Source of the DNA: Anodontia alba
Taxonomy: Eukaryota; Mollusca; Bivalvia; Lucinida; Lucinidae
Length of the DNA stretch: 64,000 bases
Assembly (NCBI GenBank): GCA_964016985.1
Contig: OZ024828.1
Coordinates: 25,669,543 to 25,733,542, forward strand
Direction of reading: 5' to 3'
The position numbers and the translations under genes are program-made. The notes beneath the pieces are model-generated. The model saw nothing but the letters and a program-made list of their open reading frames with translations, was not told the origin of the DNA and did not search any database. Positions 43,726 through 55,640 of the stretch are shown in pieces. Position 1 is the first letter of the stretch, and each line of letters opens with the position of its first letter.

Positions 43726-44783
43726 ATCCTAAATGCATAACAATACATCTTACAGGACGCGTTGTATTGAAGCAGTGAAAATTGCTAGGTCATGTTGATT
43801 AGGGCAACAGAAATTTATTTAGTAATGAAGAATATTGCAAGCGCCATGAAATAGCAATTTTCAGAGTTTAATAAGTTATCATACTTTTATACATATAATA
43901 AGCCTATAAGCGCCACTCAGATTGCTTCTATTTTTATACCAAATATGATATAGATGTCATTAGCCGTGTAGATGATGCATGCAGGAGGTACGGACTATCA
44001 GATTATAATACAAGCACAATAATGTGTACCTAACTGTGTGATTAGTTGGATGTTTTGCAATAGTAGCTCATATTAGAGAAAGAATTCCCACAGTTAAGCC
44101 TATTATTGCCGAGACACAGCCCAAGGTTCATCTCAGTTGATTTAGTTGTAATAGTACTACATGTTATAGACTGATTTCGCTAGTTAAATGTCAAATAAAA
44201 TTACAATTGGAAGATAGACCGATATAAGACAACAATTTGACTTGCAAACGCATAATCTCTAAATTTAGAAAGATAAATAGTCGGCAAAAATGACTTTTCC
44301 TGGGTATCTCAATATTTCTATTACGTACCTGAAGTGCTATTGAGTCGGAATCTATTCTGAAGACAGCCCTGATATCACTTTGACATAGACGAAATCCAGG
44401 AACAGTTTACAATGAAACGGTTTTCTTGACCGACGCCATGGATTGTGCGCAGAAACTTTATTTTGAATTACTGGAGACTAACAATTATCTAATACGAAGA
44501 TGCTTCATTTGCTTTGAATCTTTGCTGATAATTAAGACGCTCTTATAATCAGCCTTTGTGCGTCCATTATTTGTCTATCAGTATTACAATAGTTCTAGGC
44601 AACCGCTTTTTCTTGAACAACCACTGAGACACGTAAACACAACATCCATGCGTATATACATGTTCTTAGTAGTGTTTGACAAAAACAAATTTGTTTCTAT
44701 TTATTGCGACTTGCACGGTTGAGTGGTAAAAATGGTGTCAAGTAAGAGCCATACATGTAATCACAGAACATAGTCAGCCAACG
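43726..44783. other. Non-coding stretch, nothing assigned
   Basis: AT-rich, apparently low-copy DNA. A short frame at 44441 (MDCAQKLYFELLETNNYLI) ends after about 35 codons with no further support. Confidence 0.4.
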
Positions 44784-45064
44784 CATCATGAAAACATGCC
44801 TATATAATTTTGACCCCCCTTAAACCCCACTTTTATATAGTAAAACTTGGGTTTACAGGGGTATACATTATTTTTCTTATTTCTTCTCAAAAACATAGAT
44901 TGTGGGTACCCGTTAGAACCGCCTCGGCGAGGCGGTTCTAACGAGTACCCACAATCTATGTTTTGAGCAGAAATATGAAAAATATCAGAGCTTTTTTATC
45001 TTAAAATGTTCACTTTTTGGAGGTGAAATTTTCTATATCTTTGAATAGGCGTGTTTTCGTAATG
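44784..45064 (+). mobile_element. A9: family A MITE
   Basis: CATCATGAAAACATGCC start and GTGTTTTCGTAATG end. The core (44894-44962) is almost perfect on GCCTCGGCGAGGC. Confidence 0.88.
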
Positions 45065-45283
45065 AGACACCAGGAGAAAGAGTAAACCAACCATGACGAA
45101 CATCACATGTATGTTACAAACCAAATGAAAGCAAAGCAACAAGCACACTCTTCAGTGGAAAAATAAAAGAAACATGATAATAATTTTGTTTAAAGATTTG
45201 GCATAGCTAGAAGTGTAGCTAAGAATTATACATGTACATTTTATAAAGATTTGTTAAGCTAATATTCGCAAATGACTTACTCG

Positions 45284-45288
<5 letters not shown>

Positions 45289-45314
<26 letters not shown>

Positions 45315-45315
45315 G
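45289..45315. repeat. Poly-T tract
   Basis: About 27 T in otherwise unassigned DNA. Confidence 0.85.
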
Positions 45316-45769
45316 TATTGGCTTATATATACTTATACTTTGTTAATTACATTAAACTGTCTCTTTCAAGATAGCCATTTAGACTGATCTGCATGTCATA
45401 TATAGAATCTGATGCACTGTTGAACAATAACCATTGGGTTGCGACATGAGTTAAATACCTTTTGTCACATACCACAAAAGACAAGACTGACCTATGCATC
45501 CATACAGTCCGATCAGAGCCTTCTTCGTACATCGATATGTTCTACAATATCCCGTAATCCTGTAAGCGTCTAACGACGACTCAGATGAGATAACGCGTTA
45601 GAGCAGGCTGATCTGGGCTTTTCTTGCCCGTATAAGCAATAAGGACATTTTTCTCATATTCTAGCTCTAAACATTTTCTGCAAGTACATGTACTGCATAA
45701 GGGAACTGAATACATATGGCAGAATTTCTGTCTTTTCTAACAAGGGAGATAACTTTAATGACGTCCTCT

Positions 45770-45849
<80 letters not shown>

Positions 45850-45850
45850 A
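45770..45850. repeat. (TCTA)n microsatellite
   Basis: About 19 uninterrupted tetranucleotide units. Confidence 0.95.
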
Positions 45851-45975
45851 ACCTCCGAGGGAGCCTAGGACGGGTTCCGGCGAACCAAGTGCTGAAGGGG
45901 GGTAACTGAAATGAAAGGAAAGAAAAGTTGATGAAATGAGTTTGTTCAGTGCGAAAGAGAGTGTTAGTAAAGTTA

Positions 45976-45976
45976 A

Positions 45977-46029
<53 letters not shown>
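45976..46029. repeat. Long poly-A tract with a single G
   Basis: About 20 A, one G, then over 30 A. It abuts the 3' end of N2 on the minus strand, where it would read as a leading T run. Confidence 0.85.
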
Positions 46030-46032
<3 letters not shown>

Positions 46033-46039
46033 ATTAGAC

Positions 46040-46290
46040 TCTCAGTTCTGAAGTAGATAAAAAATGAAATGATTTTTATCTTATCGTTTCTCTGCATTTA
46101 TGTTGGCAACATTAATTCAGAGATACGACAAAAAAATCATTTCATTTCAAGAACGAGAAAGTAAATGAATTTTTACAGACTGTCAGGTGCCTTTTTTGTG
46201 ATTGTATTAATCAATATATCAATTTATTAAACCTTTCTTGGATAATAAAATGTCTATTTCTGAGGAATATGAAGCCTTTGAATGAAAGGA
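46040..46290 (-). repeat. Dispersed repeat N2 with hairpin
   Basis: The minus strand repeats N1 and adds a hairpin: ATGATTTTTATCTTATCG opposite GATACGACAAAAAAATCAT around ACATTAATTC. Confidence 0.65.
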
Positions 46291-46534
46291 GGTATAAACA
46301 CTTTTTGTTTGAATCCTTCATACACGTTCTTTCAAGGCAACTACTACCGTAACAGCTTGCCATCGCAATCAAACTGGGTCAAATTCTTTAATTCAAAATG
46401 ATGACATACTGTATAAATATACTCTTCAAGACTGCTAAAAAATTAAACAGAGCCAATTGCATTTGAGTATCTGCGCAAATTCGTATCACATTGGACATCA
46501 TCACAATGTGATCAAGGCGCTTTATCTTTCTTGT

Positions 46535-46665
46535 TACATTTGTCAAAGAGTCTCTATGCCGACGGCGAAAGCATTGACCAGACTTCGCGTATATGCAGGC
46601 TGGCCTAGGTCTTCCATCTCTGCATATGTCCCAAATATACACCTTTTTGCCTGGTATGCCATAAC
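46535..46665. mobile_element. Family E fragment
   Basis: AAGCATTGACCAGACTTCGC and AGGTCTTCCATCTCTGCATA modules, with ATATGCAGGCTGGCC at the centre. Confidence 0.45.
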
Positions 46666-46805
46666 GACTTGATGTAAGTGTGAGTAATTATTGGGTGTCT
46701 TATCGTGCTGTTGGTAGCGTCATATGTGTTACTTTAATTCTTCTAAGATTCGCGTTTAACTTCAGAGCGTTTCCATGTACTACAAACTGATCAACATTTC
46801 CAACA

Positions 46806-47065
46806 CATCACGAAAAAATGCCTATATCATGTTGAACCTTTAAACACCACTTTTATATAGTAAAACAGGGGTTTACAGGGGTATACGTTATTGTTCTTAT
46901 TGCTGTTCAGAAACATCGGCGAGGCGGTTCTAACGAGTACCCTCAATCTATGTTTTAAGCAGAAAATAATAAAAAAAATCGATATTTTTATCCGAAAATT
47001 TTCATTTTCAATTTTTTTTGGTGGTAAATTTTTCAGTATATTTGAATAGGCTTGTTTTCGTAATG
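46806..47065 (+). mobile_element. A10: family A MITE with left core arm deleted
   Basis: CATCACGAAAAAATGCC start and TTGTTTTCGTAATG end. After GTTCAGAAACAT the sequence jumps to CGGCGAGGCGGTTCTAACGA, so the left arm is missing up to the palindrome centre. Confidence 0.8.
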
Positions 47066-47175
47066 ATAAATCCAACATAAGATATGGTGCAATAAAACAC
47101 AATATATTAAAGTAGGTGTTATCCCCGTATTCCCCTAGACTATTCAGCGAAAACAGGGGTAAGCAAGGTGCTTCT

Positions 47176-47267
47176 CATCACGAAAGCACGCCTATACAGT
47201 TTTGACCACCTTAAACCCCACTTTTATACAGTAAAACTAGGGTTTACAGGGGTATACATTATTTTTT
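47176..47267 (+). mobile_element. A11 left part
   Basis: CATCACGAAAGCACGCC to ATACATTATTTTT. The element resumes at 49164. The break falls in the T-rich segment between the first hairpin and the core. Confidence 0.8.
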
Positions 47268-48816
47268 TTAGCTGTGAGCTATAGTGATCACTTTTTGTCC
47301 GTCGTCCGTCCGTCCGTGCGTCCGTTAACATTTTCAAACGACTTCTCATCTGAAGCCGCTGAGCCAATTTTGCTCAAATTCCATATGAAGCCTTCTTATA
47401 GGGTTAGGGGAACTATAGGTTGCTAAAAAGGTTTCGGTCCGTTGACCAAGATGGCCACCATGCCCATATATGGTAAAAACCTTTAAAATCTTCTTCTCCT
47501 AAACCAAGGATGCCTTGGGATAATCTTTGCACAAATCATCGGGGACGGAGGGTCTACCAAAATTGCAAAAATAATGGTCGTACATTGACATTTGATCTTT
47601 TTTACGGCGAGGACAAGTCTGCTTCCCTGTGCATTTGTATGGGCGCCATACATTTGTATGAGAAAAATGTTGAGAATTTCAAACGATTTCTCCTCTGAAG
47701 CCTCTGGGCCAATGTTGCTCAAATTTCATGTAGAGCCTCCTTGTGGCAAGGGAAATCAATTGGTCTCGGTCCATAGACCAGGTTTGCCGCCATGGCCAAA
47801 TAATCGGGGACAGGAGATCCACCAAAATTGCTAAAATGATGGCCCTACGTTGACTTTTGAGCTTTTTACGGCAAGATCAAATTTGCTTCCCCATGCATTT
47901 GTATGGGCCCTAGAGATTTATATGGAAAGATGTTGAGAATGCATAATTTGGACATCTCTATAATCCATTTGAACTGAAACTTAATGATGAGCATTAGGGC
48001 GCTTAGTAGACACAAAATAGCTAAACGAGCCGATAGGAAATTCAAGATGGCCGCCAAGCCGCCATTTTGAAAATTAATTTTCGACATCTCTTCCCAAACC
48101 TTTGGTCGCTTTGAGCCGAAACTTGCTCTGTAGCAACAGCATGACTTCTGGATCGAAACGAGCTAAAATTGTGTCGATCGGAAATCCAAGATGGCCGCAG
48201 TGGTGCCGCTCCATTGAACATCAGAACTGAAAAAAAGATGATCTTCAAACAACATCTCGTCCTTGGCCAATGGCCCGACTTCAAAATATTTGCACAGAAG
48301 TGTTTATCCAATGGCCCTCTACCAAAATTGCTAAAATGGTTCCGCTTTGCTGAACAAAATGGCGGCCAGAGCTAATAATAATAATAAAAACTTCAAAAAG
48401 ATATCTCCTCCGCAGCCAGTGTCCCGATTTCAAAGTAATTTATCTTATGGCTCTTCACCAAAATTGCTTAAAAAAGTTCAATTTGGCTGAATAAAATGGC
48501 CACCAGAGCAAAAAGTATAAAAACAACAACAACAACAAAAAAACAAAAAAAAAAAACGACATCCCCTCCTTGGGAAGTGGCCTGATTTCAAAATTATTTC
48601 CTGCTGGTGTTTCACATTCTGGCCCTGCGGGCACAGCACATGGTCTTCTTTCCCTGCTGGTGCTTCATATGGCCTTCTTGCCCTGCAGGTGTTTTACAAA
48701 TTTCCTACTTTACAGTTTTGCCATGACAACCAAACAAAATGGTCGCCTTTAATCGATACATCTCAAGCCATGACACCATCACTTCCACAAGCTATCTGTT
48801 TTAGTTATGCCCCTTT

Positions 48817-48852
<36 letters not shown>

Positions 48853-48963
48853 CAATGGAATCTTGTAAACAAAATATCTCCAAAAAACAATTTGAGCCAT
48901 TTTATTGAAACAAAACGTGCTGAGAGGGGATAAGTAGATGACCCAATTAAGTTCTGAATTTCT

Positions 48964-48999
<36 letters not shown>

Positions 49000-49163
49000 G
49001 CCCTTTGAAAATTTCAGCATTTTAACCTTGTAATCAAGATCTCTCAAATACTGTTTAAGCCATTGCCTTGAAACTTGACAGGCTGATATGGAACGATGAG
49101 TAAATGTCCTGATTAACTCACAGCAGTTAACTCCGGTGAGCGTTGTGGCCCATGGGCCTCTTG
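47268..49163 (+). mobile_element. 1.9-kb non-autonomous element inserted in A11 (Helitron/Helentron-like, tentative)
   Basis: Starts AGCTGTGAGCTATAGTGATC, then TCCGTC repeats (47298-47325). It ends GGTGAGCGTTGTGGCCCATG with a GGCCCATGGGCC hairpin followed by TCTTG. The interior repeats two themes: TCTGAAGCC then TTGCTCAAATTCCATAT, and ACCAAAATTGC with AAGATGGCCGCC. Compared with intact family A copies, it sits within a T run with no clear duplication, and the 3' hairpin plus T|T-type site fits Helentron-like elements. No Rep/helicase frame is present. It carries poly-A (48819) and poly-T (48967) runs. Confidence 0.55.
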
Positions 49164-49350
49164 TCTTATTTCTGCTCTAAAACATAGATTGGGGTACACG
49201 TTAGAACCGCCTTGCCAAGGCAGTTCTAACCAGTACCCTCAATCTATGTTTTGCGCAGAAATATGAAAACTACCAGAATTTTCCATCTGAAAGTTTTCAT
49301 TTTTGGTGGTAAAATTCTCAATGTATTTGAAAAGGCGTGTTTACATAATG
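49164..49350 (+). mobile_element. A11 right part
   Basis: TCTTATTTCTGCTCTAAAAC through an imperfect core (CCTTGCCAAGGCAGTTC) to GTGTTTACATAATG. Confidence 0.8.
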
Positions 49351-49453
49351 AATGAGTACTTAAACGCATGGTTCCGATTCATTTATAAGATGGTTCCCCA
49401 GTTGCAGGTCTTCTTTATGCTTCGGTATTCCGTATGTGGCGTCTTTTTGTCAT

Positions 49454-49732
49454 CATCACGAAGACATACCTATATAATTTTCGCCCCCGTAAACCCCACT
49501 TTTATATAGTAAAACTGGGGTTTACAGGGGTATACATTCTTTTTCTTATTTCTGCTTTAAAACATAGATTGTGGGTACTCGTTAGAACCGCATCGCCGAG
49601 GCGGTTCTAACGAGTACCCACAATCTTTGTTTTGAGCAGAAATTTGAAAACTATCAGCATTTTTTATCTGAACATTTTCCTGTTTTGGTTGTAAAATTTT
49701 CAATATATTTGAATAGGCGTGTTTTCATAATG
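49454..49732 (+). mobile_element. A12: family A MITE
   Basis: CATCACGAAGACATACC start and GTGTTTTCATAATG end. Core 49563-49630 with GCATCGCCGAGGC centre. Confidence 0.85.
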
Positions 49733-49934
49733 TATTTGTTCCTCATCGCTCCATTCTTTGGGTGCCTCTTGAAGGCAGTGCTTCATGATTGTGGCTTTTT
49801 CTGGGTGTCTTTACTTATATGTGTTATTTACTACTGCAGTTAAGAAGTATACATTTTACACAGGCATGTTACATGTATCGAAATGCTTAAATGCATTATT
49901 GCAAAGAACAATAACATCCAGCGCTGTTTTTTTG

Positions 49935-49937
<3 letters not shown>

Positions 49938-50008
<71 letters not shown>
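49938..50008. repeat. (AT)n microsatellite
   Basis: About 35 AT units. The Tyr-Ile repeats read from it are not coding. Confidence 0.95.
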
Positions 50009-50011
<3 letters not shown>

Positions 50012-50052
50012 TGAACAATAACACACAGCGCTAATTTATTCATAAATGACAT

Positions 50053-50520
50053 GAACAGTAGAGTTAAACCATTGTTGTCAAGTGCAATCTTCAGTCTGTC
50101 TCTTTGGACAAGTCCATATCTAATTTATGGATGTCTGTTTGGTTTTTAGTGTTAGATGTATTACACGATCTGTGGCGTCTGATCTTGGTGTACATTGTTT
50201 CCTAATGTCCATTTTATAGGAACCTGGGCGTTAACGGGTCTATCTATTTATGTCTGGCTTCCCATAAAAGGAACATTCTAAAAATGACTTTGCTGAATTA
50301 CAGGAGTAAAAATTTAGCATTAGAGCTGGAAAACTTGTTAAGGCATTCCATTTTCTGTAAACATGGCCTGAAAAACTATCACAATATGCATCGCTAATGT
50401 ATCTCTTTCTTGTTCAGAATAAACTAATCATCTGTTACAAGCTCTTAAATGTAAATTAGCACGCTAACATGGATAGAAGACAGGGTTTGTTTACGGATTT
50501 AGAAATATAGACTGTATGTT
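50053..50520. other. Mostly unassigned, with a worn G-type arm
   Basis: ACGATCTGTGGCGTCTGATC and GTGTACATTGTTTCC near 50165-50202 look like half of a family G element. Nothing else was seen. Confidence 0.35.
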
Positions 50521-50521
50521 T

Positions 50522-50800
50522 GTATACCCCGCTTTATGATAGTGGCGGGTTATTATGGCTTCATTTTGGTCGTCCGTGGCCCGTCCGTCTGTCGGTTGTC
50601 CGTCCGTCCGTCCGTTGTTTCCAGACTATGACGTATAAATATCATTGGAGTTTACCAGACTTGGTATGTGAATGGATATTGTGAAGATACGGGTTGGTAC
50701 TGCTAATAGGCGAATTTCGTTAATTTTGGGTAGTTATCTGCCCGCCACACAATAGTGGAGGCCAAACGGTAGTGTGGAGGTGTTATCGATTCACGTCTTT
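50522..50800 (+). repeat. 5' part of a TCCGTC-led element
   Basis: TATACCCCGCTTTATGATAG, a TGGCGGG block, then GTCCGTCCGTCCGTCCGTTG. This layout is like the insertion at 47268 but with different termini. It is cut off without a recognisable 3' hairpin. Confidence 0.4.
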
Positions 50801-50864
50801 TTTTAAGGGGAAGACAATCTCAGGGAGTCATCTTTCTCAGATTTTTTTTTTTTTTTTTTGCATC

Positions 50865-50970
50865 ATTTCATCAAAGGGTCTACGCTAAAAAGAAAGACTT
50901 TGCTCCTTTCAAGAAGGCCTTGGTGTGCAGGAAAGAAAACAGAAAGTTACAAACATTTCCTCCCTTGTAA
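50865..50970. mobile_element. Family I fragment
   Basis: CAAAGGGTCTACGCTAAAAA and GGTGTGCAGGAAAGAAAACA, as in the 1840 copy. Confidence 0.45.
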
Positions 50971-51175
50971 AAAAATGACGGGACATCTATGCCTTTCTGT
51001 GTTCCATGCGTCTTGCTTTCAAAGGTCGTTCCGCCCTGAACCTGCAACTGAAAACATTTAACTCTGAAATTATACCACACGGCTATTCCGGCAAAATATG
51101 AGAGTGTATGATGTTGCACGTTTCCATTTTTTTTTCTCATGAACATACTAAATCAAACCGCGTCTGCAATTTTGT

Positions 51176-51179
<4 letters not shown>

Positions 51180-51247
<68 letters not shown>
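51180..51247. repeat. (AT)n microsatellite
   Basis: About 34 AT units. Confidence 0.95.
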
Positions 51248-51251
<4 letters not shown>

Positions 51252-51764
51252 TACTTGATTACTTACAATTTTGTTTTGTAAAATCAAGGCCAAAACTCGT
51301 TTGGACGATTCGTGTTTCTTGCAGACAAATTAGTAGCAGACCATATTCTTAAACTGACTTTGCAATTTTTCAAAGAAAATAAGACTTGACATGTAATATC
51401 ATATGAATCGCCTTGCAGACTATTTACTTGAAATGTCGTCTTGTGGTCAACACTTTCACCCATTTGTGCCTAGGGACATCGGCACACAGTGTAGACCCAA
51501 AAAGTAAATGTAGAAGAATCCATTCGACATAAATTGGTTTAGGGTTAATAGACTCATAACTGTCTCCTTTTTGAGACATTATACAGAACTCGTCTTTTAT
51601 TTTGAGCTTGTAATCGAATTCAAATTGACAAATATTCCTCCGATATTTCTGCTGCATTGCTTCAATTGCAACATAATACAAGCTTTGATTAATTACAAAA
51701 GCATGACTCATCGAAACTTTGGTGCCATCGTTAGTCTGTGTTCTGTGCCTGAACCTTTACCACT

Positions 51765-52045
51765 TTCTGGGCATATCCAGCAGACGACAAACCGATAATA
51801 TTGTCAATCCTATTTTCTGGATAATTAAAGTCAAAACCTATTTTTTATTAATTTATTTTCATTTAATTATTATCTTTTTTTTTATTTGGAAAAAGATAAG
51901 ACAAATATTTGGAAATGTCGTCTGCTGAAATTTGAGACGATTTGCATGAAATGTTAAAGCCTGAATTCTACCATTTCTATCATATTTTCCAGAAAAATAG
52001 GATTTGACATTTCATGCAAAATGTGTTCTGTCTCCACATATTTTT
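51765..52045. mobile_element. F5: rearranged family F element
   Basis: CCAGCAGACGACAAACC and GTCGTCTGCTGAAATTTGAG ends at 51770-51932. A second half-copy follows in reverse arrangement (GCATGAAATGTTAAAGCC then GATTTGACATTTCATGC). The central palindrome is lost. Confidence 0.55.
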
Positions 52046-53165
52046 GTATTTATTTATTGTTTATTAAATCATTTATTTTTTATTTGGAAAAAGGTAATAT
52101 TTGACGCACTACTATAGACTACCGCTGTGACCAGTGCTGTGTGTGACCAAAAGTGTGATGGTCCAGCAAACGCTTGGGTGGTACGGTGGTTATCCTGAAA
52201 AACAATAAGCGTTCCGTGATTTGGCAGATATTATTGACACGGTTGCCGTGCCGATAATAGCAACAAAATAGCCAATAACGTCAAGTATTCCTATTGCATG
52301 AGGTTGAAGCAATAGACTTATGACGTCAGCCTACAAAATTTGCGGTCGCCGCCATTTTGAAACTGGTCTTCATTTCGAATTTTATTTCTATCCGTTCTCT
52401 GTCTGTTTACAAGCTAAGCATGATTGGTTTCATGCAATAATGTACACTTTGATGTAGATGTTTAGATAACACATAGACTTTACGCTCTTTTCACGTGATA
52501 ATCTTAAAAAACTTCGACACAGGTAAGCGAACGATAGTATATTGTCGTTGTACCTATCATCGACTTACACTAGTTTTCGGTATTCAGAAAGCATGGTCCC
52601 CGCCCATCGGGGCCCGCGAAATAGATGGGCTGCCTTAAGCCTCCATGGCAGAGCTGCTAGTAACTAAGCAGGACCCGAATTCATGTGATCGAGTCGGGTA
52701 AAAGTCCCTCAAATTTGGAGGCAATGTCTCTTTACTGAATTATTGTTTTTGACGTATATCGCAACTCATGCATGAGTCAAGCATGGTCTGAAATCAAATT
52801 CAGTTAGATCTGGCCAACCCATCTATGAAGCATGTGATGATAATTTGGACGCACGGATATAGGTAGCACCTATTAAATGCATATTATCAAAAACACTGAG
52901 ATGAAACAAAGCAAAGGTCTCAGTGGCGTTCTGAAGCCAGAACACAAGAAAACCACAAATAGGACCACGTTGCGCCCGACCACAGACATAGAAATTCAGG
53001 GCCAACCATCAGAAGCAGATTGAGGAGGGAGCCGTTATTTAGTCTGTGGACCGACCCACCGTCATGCAATTAAAGAATGAAACAGAAAAATATGAACCAC
53101 AATTGGGTCTTTCACCATGCATGCAGTTTTCGGACTTATTTTCTGTGAACGTTAAAAAAAAAAAC

Positions 53166-53205
<40 letters not shown>

Positions 53206-53330
53206 TATATTTATAAGTGTTGTCTGCTGCAGTTCCGGTTTGCGCTCTGAGGTTTTAAGAAGCCTTTACAAAATATCTGACGTGTACTAGTAAACAATTA
53301 CAGTAACAACTGATTTGTCCAAATGTCTCA
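52046..53330. other. Mostly unassigned stretch ending in a long poly-A
   Basis: No clear repeat structure from 52046 to 53150. The A-run (53154-53200, broken once by CAGT) could be a retroposon tail or simple slippage. Short frames show no recognisable protein. Confidence 0.35.
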
Positions 53331-53332
53331 TT

Positions 53333-53577
53333 TGAGCCAGCGCCCGGAAAAACCTACAATAAGACTTGCGCCACCAGCGACGACTCAGATATGCCTGCCT
53401 GCGCATCCGCGCAGTCTTATCTGAGTCTTCCCTGATCGCATGTGCCTTTTACAGCCTCCAGGCTATCCAAAGAGAGATAAACGAGAACCCTTGCCATACC
53501 AGTGGATGTTCAATCTTATCTGAGTCTTCGCTGGTCATACAGGTCTTATTGTAGGTTTTGCCATGCGCTGGCTCATT
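53333..53577. mobile_element. E10: family E MITE with clear ends
   Basis: TGAGCCAGCGCCCGGAAAAA and GGTTTTGCCATGCGCTGGCTCA ends are inverted. GACTTGCGCCACCAGCGACG and CGCTGGTCATACAGGTCTTA continue the pairing. This copy best defines the family E terminus. Confidence 0.75.
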
Positions 53578-53639
53578 TACAAAGTACAATTGTGCCTCTC
53601 CAAGCGAAAAGCGCAGATTCAGAGTTACCTTGAGCTGGC

Positions 53640-53815
53640 GCAATGTATTGTACGGGCCTTTATTCTCCAGTTATACATTCTGCAGTATACAATGATTGTG
53701 TTAGCGGACAGGGAAGGCCATGATCAGACTGCGCGGATGCGCAGGCTGATCTGGGCATTCGCTGTCCGCATATGGCCGAAGGCAGGTTTTCGCATGTTGC
53801 GGCCCATTTACAAAG
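53640..53815. mobile_element. E11: family E variant
   Basis: AGGCCATGATCAGACTGCGC and GCAGGCTGATCTGGGCATTC, then GCTGTCCGCATATGGCCGAA. The same variant is at 58320-58515. Confidence 0.55.
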
Positions 53816-53931
53816 TACAATTTATCAATGAAGATATTAACAAGCTGACTCCGAGCCAATACAAATACCAATAAAGCATTTCTTATGATTAAATTCTGGT
53901 CTTTTTCTGGTATTATTTTAATGAGTTAGCG

Positions 53932-54128
53932 CACGACAAAAACTATAATAAGACCTGTGTGACCAGCAAAGACTCAGATCAGCCTGTACATCCATCCAGT
54001 ACGGCAAAGCTTCTTTGGATAGCGCGGAGGTTGTAGAAGGCACAGGCGATCAGCGATGACTGATCGGACTACGCGGATGATCTGAGTCTTTGATGGTTTT
54101 ATTGTAGGTTTTGTCCTGCGCTGGCTCA
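53932..54128. mobile_element. E12: family E MITE
   Basis: TGAGTTAGCGCACGACAAAA and TTTTGTCCTGCGCTGGCTCA ends with CAGATCAGCCTGTAC inside. It is the third E element within 800 bp. Confidence 0.7.
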
Positions 54129-54189
54129 ATTTCGATTTACGAAAATAATTCGGAAAACATCACATGAAGCTGTAGCAGTCGCAACATGA

Positions 54190-54665
54190 GAACGTACCTT
54201 CTGACATGTGCGCAAAATGAGGACTCCACTCAGCTTGCGCATCCGCGAAGTCTGATCAGGATTTTTGATATCCGAGTGAAAAAATCTTTTCGCGGCATTG
54301 TGGGCTATCCAAACTGTGCGCAGTGAAAATTGTGTGGACGCCATCACGAAAACATGCCTATATAATGTTGACCCCCTTTAACCCCACTTTTATGTAGTAA
54401 AACTAGGGATTACTGGGGTATACATTTCTTTTCCTAAAAAATATAGATTGTGGGTATTCGTTTGAACCGCCTCACCGAGGCGGTTCTAACGAGTACCCAC
54501 AATCTATGATTTGAGCAGAAATATGAAAAAAATATCCGAGTTTTTTATCTGAAAATGTTCAGTTTTTGGAGGTGAAATTTTCTATATATTTGAATGGGAG
54601 TGTTTTCGTAATGTGCAGGCTGATCAGAAGCTTCGCTGGGCGCACATGTCAGAATGGTATATTTT
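54190..54665. mobile_element. E13: family E MITE split by A13
   Basis: ACGTACCTTCTGACATGTGC on the left and GCGCACATGTCAGAATGGTA on the right are inverted ends. A13 (54342-54613) lies between them, so the E element is older. Confidence 0.65.
54342..54613 (+). mobile_element. A13: family A MITE nested in E13
   Basis: CATCACGAAAACATGCC start and GTGTTTTCGTAATG end. Core 54437-54510, with left arm change GTATTCGTTTGAACC. Confidence 0.85.
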
Positions 54666-54719
54666 ATGACGTTGATGATCGTACAGTACATAGAAACCCA
54701 TATATTGCGCAACGTCAGG

Positions 54720-54800
54720 AAAGGGGCTTTAAGGGGACTTGAAGGGAGCAAATTCTTTCCTTTTAGAGTAGCTTTCTTTTCAGAAGGGAGGCAGAATAAT
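54720..54800. mobile_element. Family I repeat
   Basis: AAGGGAGCAAATTCTTTCCT and TTTTCAGAAGGGAGGCAG. The left arm is reduced. Confidence 0.45.
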
Positions 54801-55084
54801 TTTGCCATTGAATATGTATCCATTCCACTTAATGTCATATACGAACAGGGACGGACCAGCTCAGCCTGTCGTGCTGACTAATTAGGATCACAGCATTACC
54901 GGTTTGTCAACATATCTTTTAACAAGCTAAGGTTGTTGTATGCATGCAACGCATGTCATAATTAGACAGCGCGAATGCGCAGTGGGGGAGGAGGTTGGTG
55001 GGTGAGGGAGATGTCTGCTTCTTTGGCATCGCAATCATGTTTCCCGTAGGGGACGGGAAACAGTTGATATTCCACCATTTTTCG

Positions 55085-55210
55085 CCCATCAAGCCCCCTT
55101 CTGAAAAAGAGTTTGCTCCCAAGGTGTGCAAATTCTTTCCTGTTAGTATAGAACCCTTTTCCGAAGGGCGCAAATCAATTCCGATAGGGTTTCCAACTTT
55201 CCGCCTCTAA
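55085..55210. mobile_element. Family I repeat
   Basis: CTTCTGAAAAAGAGTTTGCT and AGAACCCTTTTCCGAAGGGC face each other around CCCAAGGTG. Confidence 0.5.
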
Positions 55211-55239
55211 ATGCGTATTCATTCGCCTTAAGCTAAATA

Positions 55240-55572
55240 AGTTGACTCTCGCTATCTCGAACTCGCTTATCCCGAATAACCGCTTATCTCGAAGTGAAAA
55301 TCTGGTCCCTGCCTAAACATGAAAATCTAACAACAGGTCAAAAATATTGTGGAAAAGAAGAGAAATTGCTCCTAAGGAGGGTGCAATTTCTCCTCTTTTC
55401 CACAATATTTTCAATATATCTCTAACTTCAAGAGTCCAATTCATATATATTTATTAAATGTGGTTAATCGAATTATTTTTTCCTAAACGCTGCAAATCTG
55501 ATAGGTCGAGGTACGGATATCTCGAAGTATTTAAGAGAGTCCCTTGGAATTCGAGATAACAAGAGTCGACTG
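55240..55572. mobile_element. B4: pogo/Tigger-like MITE
   Basis: AGTTGACTCTCGCTATCTCG and GAGATAACAAGAGTCGACTG. Core AGAGAAATTGCTCC facing GTGCAATTTCTCCTCTTTTC with an extra TAAGGAGG. Confidence 0.8.
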
Positions 55573-55640
55573 TACGTTCAGCTTTGAATCTGCATGGTCA
55601 GAATATTTGCTCAGTTGGTTTTCTAATTTGTGATAGTTGC

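Noticed and set aside
49938..51247. Tyr-Ile repeat proteins and similar frames over AT runs
   Set aside because: They are pure dinucleotide repeats read in frame.
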